A DNA stretch of 64,000 nucleotides from Caulobacter sp. UNC358MFTsu5.1 (GTDB taxonomy: Bacteria > Pseudomonadota > Alphaproteobacteria > Caulobacterales > Caulobacteraceae): the NCBI RefSeq assembly GCF_000712075.1, contig NZ_JONW01000005.1, positions 439,001 through 503,000 on the forward strand, in the 5' to 3' direction. The position numbers and the translations under genes were made by a program. Positions 51,540 to 59,439 of the stretch are shown piece by piece (position 1 is the stretch's first letter; every line of letters starts with the position of its first letter). A model generated the notes under the pieces. It worked only from the letters and a program-made list of their open reading frames with translations, searched no databases and had not been told where the DNA came from.

Positions 51540-52784
51540 CTAGCGGAAATCTTTGCTGGAGAAGCTGTACTTGAACGACACCTGCACCCGCAGGTCGTCG
51601 CCCTTGTTGTCGTTGAAGTCCTTGCGCTCGCCCCACAGCAGCTCGCCGCCGATCAGGATCCGCGGGTCGGGCGTGTAGAGCAGGTTGGCCGAGGCGTACT
51701 GGCCGTACGTGTAGGCCGTGGCTTCCTGGAAATCGGTGTTGTCGACCTTGGTCATGCTCCAGCCGACCGAGCTGGACCATTGGTCGTTCCAGTAGTGGTC
51801 GTAGTAGGCCGTCAGGCCCAGCAGCGGCAGCACGTCGCCGCGCAGCGAGCCGGGCGGCACGGGGGTGGGCAGCGGCAGGGTGACGCCGGTCGCCGCTTCG
51901 GGGCCCATGTCGGTGCCGCCGTCGTTCATGTAGCTGGCGATACCTTCGCCGTAGACCACGCCCAGATGGACGACGTCCTTGGCTCCGACCTTGATGTTGG
52001 ACGTGGCGTTCACGCCCCAGCCCAGCTTGGTGTTCTTGGGTTTGTTGTCGGTCGCGCCGACGGTTTCGTAGCCCACCCGCCGCAGGATGCCCGCCAGCTG
52101 CACGTGGCCCCAGTCGCCCTGGTAGCGATAGTGGCCGGTCAGGTCGGGCAGGCTCTCGTCGCCCCGGATGTTGGCGCCCAGCTCCGGAGAGACGGTGCGG
52201 ATGTTGCCCGGATCGATGTCGTTGCCGGGCTTCTCGACCGCGATCGCGAACTGGCCCGGGCCTGAACCGAAGGTGTAGCGGATCTGCGGGTTGCGCAGGA
52301 ACACCATCCCCGTCGGACCCCAGTACTCGATGGTGTTGGGGAAGATGTCGCCGTCCATGAACACGCTGTTGGTCTGGCCGGCCAGGACCGGGCCCCACTG
52401 ACCGTAGGCGTGGCGCAGACGGAAGGTGGTCTGGCCGGCGTCGCCGCCGACCCCGAACAGGTCGAATTCGAACTGCACGAACAGCGGCTTGCCGGCGATG
52501 TCCTGCTGGGCCTTCACGCCGAACCGGCTCTGCTTGACGCTGATCGAGGTCTGGCCGTTGTCGCCGAACGTGCCTTGCGTCGTCGGGATCTTCGAGGGCC
52601 GCAGGGCGTCGTCCCAGGCCGGGTCCACGCGGTTGAAGTCCTGGGTGAAGTCGACCTGGGCGAAGCCGTAGACCTCGAAGTTCGGCGCGTCCTGGGCGTG
52701 AGCCGCCTGAACCATGCCGAGGCCGCCGACCAGCGCGGTCGCCATCAGCAATCGCGGCCCGAGCCGCCCGTGGAGAGTTCCCAT
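51540..52784 (-). CDS. DcaP-like trimeric porin
   Basis: 414 aa from ATG 52784 (MGTLHGRLGPRLLMATAL). Signal peptide to about residue 31 (ends AAHAQ). The mature start PNFEVYGFAQVDFTQDFNRV and then TSISVKQSRFGVKAQQ, RLRHAYGQWGPVLAGQTNSV and FLRNPQIRYTFG match the DcaP family of dicarboxylate- and peptide-permeable porins. It heads the operon with glutaminase, a second porin and an amidohydrolase. Divergent from the OprP-like gene across 256-281 bp. It likely admits the anionic or amide substrate processed by the following enzymes. Confidence 0.88.
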   Translation of the reverse strand: MGTLHGRLGPRLLMATALVGGLGMVQAAHAQDAPNFEVYGFAQVDFTQDFNRVDPAWDDALRPSKIPTTQGTFGDNGQTSISVKQSRFGVKAQQDIAGKPLFVQFEFDLFGVGGDAGQTTFRLRHAYGQWGPVLAGQTNSVFMDGDIFPNTIEYWGPTGMVFLRNPQIRYTFGSGPGQFAIAVEKPGNDIDPGNIRTVSPELGANIRGDESLPDLTGHYRYQGDWGHVQLAGILRRVGYETVGATDNKPKNTKLGWGVNATSNIKVGAKDVVHLGVVYGEGIASYMNDGGTDMGPEAATGVTLPLPTPVPPGSLRGDVLPLLGLTAYYDHYWNDQWSSSVGWSMTKVDNTDFQEATAYTYGQYASANLLYTPDPRILIGGELLWGERKDFNDNKGDDLRVQVSFKYSFSSKDFR

Positions 52785-53040
52785 CGTGTCGCCCCTATGT
52801 ACTGGACCCGGTGACCGGCGCGGCTGATCCACGCGTCTCCGGCAGAGGCTAGAAGCGGCTCCGGAGCGAACGTATCCGGTGGGGACCTGATACGACCCGA
52901 GGTCGATTGCCCGTAACCCTCGCGCCTTTCGCGAGCGCCGGAACGGTCGGCGCGGCCGGGACGCGGGCCTCGGCTCGGGCGCCTGCGGCCCGGCGGCTGG
53001 GGTATCCGCCGGATGGCCCAGGCCCGCGGCCCACCCGACC

Positions 53041-54573
53041 GTGGGCGCCAACCTGGAGGCTTCCCATGACCCCCGCCCGCCCCCTCGACGCCGGAGACCT
53101 CGCCTGACCCTGGCGCTGCTCGTCGCGGCGGCGCTCGCCACGACGGAGGCGCCGGCCGAGGCGGCCCGACCTCCCGCGACGACGCCCTCCGCCGAACAGG
53201 CCCCGCAGCAGCCGCCGACGGCCGAGGACCAGGCCGAGGCGCCCCACGCCCTGCTGGTCGTGCCCCTGAAGCTGCTGTCGGTGCTGGACCAGGACTTCAG
53301 CCTGGGTCCGTGGACCTTCCGGGGCTACATCCAGCTCGACGGCGCGAACTACACCCAGCCCGCCGCCGGACCGCCGGAGACCGACTTCCGGCGCGGCGCC
53401 ATCGGCAGCGGCGACACCCTGGACGCCCGGGCCCTGGCCGACGGCTCGTACCTGCGCAAGGCCCGCCTGGGCGGCGAGGGCCAGTGGGGCGAGAACCTGT
53501 CCTACCGGGCCATGTTCGACATCGGCGGCCGCGACGAGCACGGCGAGGCCCGCGTCGCCGAGGTCTGGGCCCGCTACAGCCGCTTCGCGCCCTGGGTGTT
53601 CATCGCCGGGGCCTATCCCCAGCTGACCAACATGGAGGATGCGACCAGCACCGACGCCAACCCGTTCCTGGAGCGGGCGACGGCCGCCAACCTGGCGCGC
53701 GGCCTGGGCGGCGGCGACGGCCGGCTGGGCGTGACCGTGCGGCGCGCGACCCGCAACTGGATGACTGCGGTCAGCCTGACGGGACCCGTCCTGCACGAGG
53801 ACGACGAGACCTCGCCCAAGTCGGCGGTGATCGTGCGGACCTCGCGGGCCTTCTATCCGTCGGCGGACTCCAGCTACCACCTGGGCGGATCGCTGATCTA
53901 CGTGCTATCGCCCGGCGACCCTCAGGACGGCCGGACGCCGGGGTTCGGCGTGCGGCTGCAGGCCACGCCGGAGGTGCGCGTCGACGACACGCCCCTGCTC
54001 GACACCGGCGACATCGTCGCCCACCACGTCCGGGTGCTGGGCCTGGAGTTCGCCGCGCGCCGCCGCAACCTGTTCCTGCAGGCCGAGGCCTTCCATTTCG
54101 CGGTCGAGCGCTCGTCCCGCGACCTCCCGCGCGACCCGCGCTTCTTCGGCTTCTACATCGAGGGCAGCTGGATGCTGACGGGCGAGGCGCGGCGCTTCGA
54201 CCAGACGCGCGCGGTGTTCGGACGCCCCCTGACCCGGCGCCCCCTGCGGACCGGGGGCTGGGGCGCCTGGGAGCTGGCCGCGCGCTACAGCCGGATGGAC
54301 GCCAATTCCTACGCCGGCGACCCCGGCGCGCCGCCCCCGCCCGGCGGGGTCCGGGGCGGCGACCAGGCCATCCTCAGCCTGGCGCTGAACTGGTACCCCT
54401 CCAACCGCATCCGCCTGATGCTGAACGCCATGCATGTGAAGGTGGACCGCCTGAACCCCGCCAGCCCCGCCGATCCCGAGCCTTTCGGCCCCGCCCCGAC
54501 GACCCCGCCGGTCGGCGTCCAGATCGGCCAGACCCTGGACGTCGTGGCCATGCGCCTGCGTTACGCCTTCTGA
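53041..54573 (+). CDS. OprP/OprO-like outer-membrane porin, probable N-terminal frameshift
   Basis: 510 aa if read from GTG 53041. The barrel domain from about residue 85 (FRGYIQLDGANY, RKARLGGEGQWGENLSYRAM, VFIAGAYPQLTNMEDATSTD) matches the phosphate-selective porin O/P family and ends VAMRLRYAF. The in-frame N-terminus has an overlong Arg/Pro-rich leader. An ATG with a good ribosome site (CTGGAGG) lies at 53066 in another frame. Adding one C in the C5 run at 53080-53084 would join it to the barrel as MTPARPPRRRRPRLTLALLV, a normal signal peptide. A sequencing error or real frameshift is therefore likely. Confidence 0.82.
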   Translation: MGANLEASHDPRPPPRRRRPRLTLALLVAAALATTEAPAEAARPPATTPSAEQAPQQPPTAEDQAEAPHALLVVPLKLLSVLDQDFSLGPWTFRGYIQLDGANYTQPAAGPPETDFRRGAIGSGDTLDARALADGSYLRKARLGGEGQWGENLSYRAMFDIGGRDEHGEARVAEVWARYSRFAPWVFIAGAYPQLTNMEDATSTDANPFLERATAANLARGLGGGDGRLGVTVRRATRNWMTAVSLTGPVLHEDDETSPKSAVIVRTSRAFYPSADSSYHLGGSLIYVLSPGDPQDGRTPGFGVRLQATPEVRVDDTPLLDTGDIVAHHVRVLGLEFAARRRNLFLQAEAFHFAVERSSRDLPRDPRFFGFYIEGSWMLTGEARRFDQTRAVFGRPLTRRPLRTGGWGAWELAARYSRMDANSYAGDPGAPPPPGGVRGGDQAILSLALNWYPSNRIRLMLNAMHVKVDRLNPASPADPEPFGPAPTTPPVGVQIGQTLDVVAMRLRYAF

Positions 54574-54690
54574 CGCGGTATGCGCCTGATACGCCGGCGC
54601 GGGGTGTACGGCGCCGGCCCGAGGGTTTTCCCCGATGGTGATCCCGGCCGTCATGGCGATGCTTGGCCGCAGCAGATCGAGGCCGAGAAA

Positions 54691-55401
54691 ATGGATCGTC
54701 GACAGCTCATCCCGGCGGTGTTCCTGGCGTTCACCGTCGCCACCGCCGCACCGGCGCTGGCCGCCAAGCCCCCTCAGACCTGGGACGGCCTGATCCAGGT
54801 CAAGACCAAGGGCTTCGACCTGGTCTACCTGGCCCCGGGCGCGACCTTCACCGGCTACACCAAGATCAAGCTGGACCCCACCGAGGTCACCTTCGAGAAG
54901 AACTGGCGTCGCGACTACAACAGCCAGGGCCTCGGCGTTTCGCGGGACATTTCCGAGAAGGACGTCCAGAAGGCCATCACCCAGGGCGTCGCCGGCGCCA
55001 GCGAGATCTTCGCCGAGGAGTTCAACAAGGGCGGCTATCCGGTGGTCACCGAGGCCGGGCCCGACGTGCTGTGGCTGAGGACGGGCGTGCTCAACGTCCG
55101 CGTCTCGGCGCCGGACACCATGGACCCCGGCCGCACCTACAGCTTCGCCAACGACGCCGGCGAGGCGACCTACTTCATCGAGGTGCGGGACTCCCAGACC
55201 GGCGCCCTGCTGGGCCGCGCCGTCGACCGGCGCGTCGTCGGCGACAACACCTACGGACAGCGCAACCGCGTCACCAACCGCATGGACTTCCGGCGGGTGG
55301 TCGAGCGATGGGCCGAGCTGAGCCTTCGCGGCCTCAACGAACTGAAGGCGCGGTCGCCGATCAGCGACACCGGGCAACCGGCTCCAGCCCCGCCCAAGTA
55401 G
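54691..55401 (+). CDS. DUF3313 family protein, exported
   Basis: 236 aa. Signal peptide at about 1-24 (ends PALAAK). The sequence YLAPGATFTGYTKIKLDPTE, then FAEEFNKGGYPVVTEAGPDV and TYFIEVRDSQTGALLGRAVD, follows the DUF3313 pattern, a family of bacterial envelope proteins, often lipoproteins, of unknown role. No lipobox Cys is seen here. It lies 117 bp after the porin on the same strand and 83 bp before a histidine kinase. Confidence 0.8.
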   Translation: MDRRQLIPAVFLAFTVATAAPALAAKPPQTWDGLIQVKTKGFDLVYLAPGATFTGYTKIKLDPTEVTFEKNWRRDYNSQGLGVSRDISEKDVQKAITQGVAGASEIFAEEFNKGGYPVVTEAGPDVLWLRTGVLNVRVSAPDTMDPGRTYSFANDAGEATYFIEVRDSQTGALLGRAVDRRVVGDNTYGQRNRVTNRMDFRRVVERWAELSLRGLNELKARSPISDTGQPAPAPPK

Positions 55402-55484
55402 CCGTTTGCAGTGGACGGCCCGCGCGCGGAGGCGGGCCTTGGACTTGCTTTCTGTCGGGAGAGGCCAGTGGAAGGACGCTTGAG

Positions 55485-56849
55485 ATGTCCCATCGGCTCG
55501 ACCAGACGCTGCCGCTGCTGTGGCCCCTGTTCGGCGGCCATCAGGGGATCGCGTCGCCCGCCCCGCCCGCCGCCCTCGGGCTGGCGGTGACCGGCATGCT
55601 GCGGCGGGCCAGATCGGCCCTCGCGCCGGTGCAGGCCTCGTTCGACTCCGTCCCGATGCTGAAGCCCGCCAGTCGCGCCGCCGCCAGGCTTCTGGCCACG
55701 GTCTCCAAGGCGCTGGTCCAGGAGACGGCCCTGATCAACGAGGCCGGCGTGGTGATCGCGGTCAATCCCGCCTGGAGGGACGCCGCGCGCCGCTCGGGCG
55801 CGTCGCGTCACGCCGGCCTGGGCGAGCCCTATCTGGACTTCTGCACGCGGATCAGCCCGGTCCTGGGACGGAGCGCGTTCCGCAACGGCGTCCAGGACCT
55901 GCTGAGCGGTCGCAGCTCCTCGTTCACCCACCACTACACGGTGACGGACAGCGAGCCGCCCCACCGCCGCCATGTGCGGATCAGCCCCCTGCCGTTCAGT
56001 CCCCAGCCGGCGTTCGTGGTGGTGCACGACGACCTGCCCCTGCCGAAGGCGCGGCCGTCGCCGGCGCGGGCCTGCGACCTGCTGGCGGCCCAGGAGGAGG
56101 AGCGCGTGCGCATCGCCATCGAGCTGCACGACTCCACCTGCCAGCACCTGGCGGCGCTCAACCTGTCGCTGGGACGCCTGCGCCCCCTGGTCTCGGGCGA
56201 CAAGGCCGACGCGGTGCTGGACGACATGGAGACCTCGGTCGGCGAGGTGATGAAGGAGATCCGCGTCCTCTCCTACCTGATCAAGCCGGCGGGCCTCGCG
56301 CAGAACGGCCTGGCCCACGCGGTGCGCGGCTTCGTCAACGGCTTCGGGGCCCGCACCGGTCTCACCGCCAGCTTCCTGACCCGCGGCCCGGTCGACGCCG
56401 CCCCGCCGCCGGTCCAGCACGCGGCCTACCGCATCGTCCAGGAAGCGCTTTCCAACGTCTACCGCCACGCCGAAGCCCAGCACGCCGACGTCGAGCTGAT
56501 CAGCCACGGCGGCGTCCTGACCGTCCGGGTCAGCGACGACGGCAAGGGCGTCGCGGCCCTGCTGCGGGGCGACGGCGCCGGCCTGGACTCCGGGGTCGGC
56601 ATCGCGGGCATGCGCGCCCGCGCGGCCCAGCTGAAGGGGCGGATCGAGATCACCTGCCCCGGAACCGGCACGGTCGTGGTCGCCGTCCTGCCCGCCGGGG
56701 CCGGTACGGTGCGCTTCCCGGCGTCGTCGCCGCGAGCCGGCAAGCCCGGGCGGCTCCGCCCTCGACGTCAGGGTAATCACGGATCGTCACGGCCTCCGCC
56801 GGGCGCGAGTTTGAACCGTCCGCCCTCCTCCCCTCAGACGGCGGACTAG
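55485..56849 (+). CDS. Soluble NarL-type sensor histidine kinase (HisKA_3)
   Basis: 454 aa with no membrane helix. A PAS-like segment (~80-180; ALINEAGVVIAVNPAWRDAA) precedes the dimerisation helix with H215 (RIAIELHDSTCQHLAALN). The HATPase domain shows IVQEALSNVYRHAEAQHADV (N box), VSDDGKGV and GVGIAGMRARAAQLKGRIEI. The last ~55 residues are a disordered, basic, Pro-rich tail. It probably phosphorylates the NarL-type regulator at 60885-61520, 4 kb away, which has no kinase of its own; the operon between them is their likely target. A terminator hairpin follows at 56873. Confidence 0.88.
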   Translation: MSHRLDQTLPLLWPLFGGHQGIASPAPPAALGLAVTGMLRRARSALAPVQASFDSVPMLKPASRAAARLLATVSKALVQETALINEAGVVIAVNPAWRDAARRSGASRHAGLGEPYLDFCTRISPVLGRSAFRNGVQDLLSGRSSSFTHHYTVTDSEPPHRRHVRISPLPFSPQPAFVVVHDDLPLPKARPSPARACDLLAAQEEERVRIAIELHDSTCQHLAALNLSLGRLRPLVSGDKADAVLDDMETSVGEVMKEIRVLSYLIKPAGLAQNGLAHAVRGFVNGFGARTGLTASFLTRGPVDAAPPPVQHAAYRIVQEALSNVYRHAEAQHADVELISHGGVLTVRVSDDGKGVAALLRGDGAGLDSGVGIAGMRARAAQLKGRIEITCPGTGTVVVAVLPAGAGTVRFPASSPRAGKPGRLRPRRQGNHGSSRPPPGASLNRPPSSPQTAD

Positions 56850-56872
56850 GAGGTTTCCAGACCTCCTTACTG

Positions 56873-56900
56873 GGCCCCGCACGCGTGCGGGGCCGTTCTT
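56873..56900 (+). terminator. Intrinsic terminator after the NarL-type kinase
   Basis: A perfect 22-bp palindromic stem (arms GGCCCCGCACG and CGTGCGGGGCC, 56873-56894) followed by GTTCTTTG, a short T-rich tract. It lies 24 bp after the kinase stop. Confidence 0.75.
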
Positions 56901-56924
56901 TGAGACCCTCAGGGAGAGCCAAGG

Positions 56925-57650
56925 ATGGCCCGTCGGCCCGACGCCAACGACAACGCCGAAACCTCGGCCGGGGCCAGGCTGGTCGAGACGGTCACGGCCG
57001 TCGTCCTGTCCGTCGCCGGACTGATGGCGTCGTGGGCCAGCCACCAGGGCGCGATCTGGAACGGCATGCAGAGCGTGCATTTCGGCCGGGCGAACTTCGA
57101 ACGCGGCGCCGCCTCGCGGGCCCGGTTCGAAGGCGACATGGTCCGCTCGGTGCAGATCGACCTGTTCAGCGACTGGATCGAGGCCAAGAGCCGGGGCAAC
57201 GACGCCCTGGCCCAGTTCTACCGCACCCGCATGCCGGCCAACTTCCACGACCAGTTCGAGGCCTGGCTGGCCACCCGCCCGCTGGACGACCCCAAGGCCC
57301 CGCCGACCCCGTTCGCCATGACCGGCTACCGCACGCCGGGCTTCGAAGAGGCCGAACGCGCCGAGAAGGAGGCCGAGACCCAGTTCGCCTTGGGCGAGGC
57401 GGCCAGCCGCACCTCCTACGCCTACAACCGCGCGGGCGTGGTGCTGGCCACGGCGATGTTCTTCGGCGGCATCGGCCAGGTCTTCCGCCAGACCTCGGTG
57501 CGCTTCACCCTGGCGGCCGTGTCGATCGTGACCTGGCTGATCGGCCTGCAGATGCTGCTGACCATCCCGACCTCGACCGACGCGTTCTCGCTGAAGGCGA
57601 TCCTGGGACCGCCGCCGGCGTCCGCCCCGCCGCCCGCCCCGCCGCCCTAG
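56925..57650 (+). CDS. Membrane protein of unknown function (DUF4337-like)
   Basis: 241 aa. One hydrophobic helix near residues 22-40 (VETVTAVVLSVAGLMASWAS) and two near 165-180 and 190-210 (AGVVLATAMFFGGIGQVF, LAAVSIVTWLIGLQMLL) flank a ~120-residue soluble, charged middle (FERGAASRARFEGDM, FEEAERAEKEAETQFALGEA). The layout resembles DUF4337-type proteins; I am not certain of the family. The C-terminal PPPASAPPPAPPP is low complexity. It converges on the Gly/Arg-rich gene, overlapping it by 4 bp at the stop codons. Confidence 0.7.
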   Translation: MARRPDANDNAETSAGARLVETVTAVVLSVAGLMASWASHQGAIWNGMQSVHFGRANFERGAASRARFEGDMVRSVQIDLFSDWIEAKSRGNDALAQFYRTRMPANFHDQFEAWLATRPLDDPKAPPTPFAMTGYRTPGFEEAERAEKEAETQFALGEAASRTSYAYNRAGVVLATAMFFGGIGQVFRQTSVRFTLAAVSIVTWLIGLQMLLTIPTSTDAFSLKAILGPPPASAPPPAPPP

Positions 57651-58606
57651 GGCTGGGTCGGCGGCGGGTTGGTCGGCGTCGGAGTCGGCGTGGGCGCCGA
57701 CGAGGTCGTCTTGCCCGGGGCTGCGGCCTTGCCCTCCGCCGAGGCCGGGTCGGGCACGTTGACGTAGACGATCGTGTCGCCCTCGTAGCGCGGCTCCAGA
57801 TAGTAGCCGTCGCAGCGGTAGTAGGAGTGGCCGTAATACGGATAGCCCCCGCATCCGGCCGGCAGCGAATAGTAGGCCGCCCCGTAATAGGGATAGGGCG
57901 TCAGGGCCGCCGCGGTCACCGCCGCCGTGGCGCCGATCACCATCCCGGCCGCGATCGGGTGATAGAAGCCGTCGTCCCAGCCGCCCCAGCCGTCATCGAT
58001 GTTGATGTTGGTGTTGTTGTTGATGTTGGTGTTGCGGTCGCCGCCGCCGATGGTGTTGTCGCCGCGGTCGGGACGGTCGCCGCGATCCCCCCTGTCGCCG
58101 CGATCCCCCCGGTCGCCCCGGCCGCCGTCTCCGCGATCGCCCCGGCCGCCCGCATCGGTGCGACCGCCGGCCGCCGCCCGATCGCCCGTGGACGGCCGCG
58201 AGCCGGTGGACGGCCTTGAGCCGGCGCCGGCCCCGCTTCCCAGCCCGGACCCGCCGCTGGGCCGTTGGGCCGCGCCGCCGCCCAGGCCGCCGCCCGCCCC
58301 CGCCCCCGCCCCGGTGCTGGGACGCGTCCCCGCGCTGGGACGCGAGCCGGTGGACGGCCGGCTGAAGCTGCTGCCCGAGGACGAACCCCGGTTGTAGCTG
58401 GACCGGCTGCCGCCGCCGAACGACGAGGAGCCGCCGCCGCGGCTGAAGCCCCCGCCGCCGCCTCGGCTCATGCTGCTCATGCCGCCGCCGCGCGCGCCGC
58501 CACCGCGGCCGCCGCCCCGCCCCGCGTCGGCGGCGTCGACATAGATGATCATCGAGGCCGCGACGCCGGCCGTGATGGCGATCACATGGGGGATACGGAC
58601 TTTCAT
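57647..58606 (-). CDS. Gly/Arg/Ser-rich exported protein with GDR repeats
   Basis: 319 aa. Signal peptide at about 1-28 (ends DAADAG). Residues ~29-185 are low complexity: RGGGRGGGARGGG, SRPSTGSRPSAGTRPSTG and a run of seven or so GDR triplets. NTNINNNTNINIDD follows, then a hydrophobic helix (AAGMVIGATAAVTAAALTPY) and a Tyr/Cys-rich C-terminus (GCGGYPYYGHSYYRCDGYYL). This resembles envelope proteins that often accompany DUF2092 genes. Its start overlaps the DUF2092 stop as ATGA, so it is the last gene of a three-gene operon. Function unknown. Confidence 0.82.
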   Translation of the reverse strand: MKVRIPHVIAITAGVAASMIIYVDAADAGRGGGRGGGARGGGMSSMSRGGGGGFSRGGGSSSFGGGSRSSYNRGSSSGSSFSRPSTGSRPSAGTRPSTGAGAGAGGGLGGGAAQRPSGGSGLGSGAGAGSRPSTGSRPSTGDRAAAGGRTDAGGRGDRGDGGRGDRGDRGDRGDRGDRPDRGDNTIGGGDRNTNINNNTNINIDDGWGGWDDGFYHPIAAGMVIGATAAVTAAALTPYPYYGAAYYSLPAGCGGYPYYGHSYYRCDGYYLEPRYEGDTIVYVNVPDPASAEGKAAAPGKTTSSAPTPTPTPTNPPPTQP

Positions 58607-59439
58607 GGCGTGCTCCCGGTATCGGTCTCGAGCGTACTCATGCGGATGGATTTGGCGTTGGGACCGGCCTTGAACGTGAAGGTGTCGGCCGGGAAGGTCG
58701 GGTTCAGGGTCCAGGCCAGCCGCGCCACATAGGCGGGCTGCTCGGCCTGGGAGCGATCGACGATCAGCAGCTTGCGCGGCAGCGGGCGGTCGCCCTGCTC
58801 GATCCACACCGACCAGTCCACCTCGCCCTGGCGGAAGGCGTACTGGTTGGTGAGCACCCCGTCGATCGTGGCGGGGCCCACCAGGAAGCCGCTGCTCAGG
58901 TCCTCGGCCCGCCGGCTCTTGGTGTCGTTCCAGCGGAACAGGTCCTCCAGCGGCAGGGCCAGGCCGAATTGGTCCCACAGGACGTCCAGCGTCTTGATGA
59001 TGGTGTCCGGCGCGGGGACCGTCGCGTAGTAGTCGTGCCGGGGCGAGAACACCGTGAACGACTTGCCGTCGTAGAAGAAGCTGCGCGTCTTCATGTCGGT
59101 GACGACGTCGATGACGAAGCCGTTGGGGCGACGCACCTTGTAGTGGGCCGACCCGTCGATCTGCACGCGCTGTCCGATCTCGGTGATGACGTCGACGGTG
59201 GTCTGGGTCTTGATCTCGAAGCTGGACAGCGTGCCGAGATAGGCGCTCATCCGCTCCAGCGCCTGGCGCGCCTCGGGCTCGACCGTCGGCGTCGCCGGCC
59301 CGGTGTTCGGCGTCGCCGCCGGCGCGGCGGCGGGCTTCGGCGCCGCGGGGGCTAGCATCGCCTGGGCGAGGGTCAGGGAGGGTAAGGCCGCCGCCGCGAC
59401 GCTCAGGACGCAGCAGGCGACGAAGGGCAGTGGTCTCAC
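58603..59439 (-). CDS. DUF2092 family exported protein
   Basis: 278 aa, GTG start with AGGAGG upstream. Signal peptide ends near LTLAQA, followed by a Pro/Ala linker (KPAAAPAATPNTGPATP). The folded part (ALERMSAYLGTLSSFEIKTQ, FFYDGKSFTVFSPRHDYYAT, ADTFTFKAGPNAKSI) matches DUF2092, a LolA/LppX-like beta-fold presumed to bind a lipid or hydrophobic ligand in the periplasm. The start overlaps the upstream DUF1254-like stop as GTGA and its stop overlaps the downstream start, so the three proteins are translated together. Confidence 0.88.
   Translation of the reverse strand: MRPLPFVACCVLSVAAAALPSLTLAQAMLAPAAPKPAAAPAATPNTGPATPTVEPEARQALERMSAYLGTLSSFEIKTQTTVDVITEIGQRVQIDGSAHYKVRRPNGFVIDVVTDMKTRSFFYDGKSFTVFSPRHDYYATVPAPDTIIKTLDVLWDQFGLALPLEDLFRWNDTKSRRAEDLSSGFLVGPATIDGVLTNQYAFRQGEVDWSVWIEQGDRPLPRKLLIVDRSQAEQPAYVARLAWTLNPTFPADTFTFKAGPNAKSIRMSTLETDTGSTP

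Noticed and set aside
58010..58480. Tandem short repeats that look array-like at DNA level (possible CRISPR)
   Set aside because: They are in-frame codon repeats for GDR and SRPSTG inside a coding sequence. There are no unique spacers and no cas genes.
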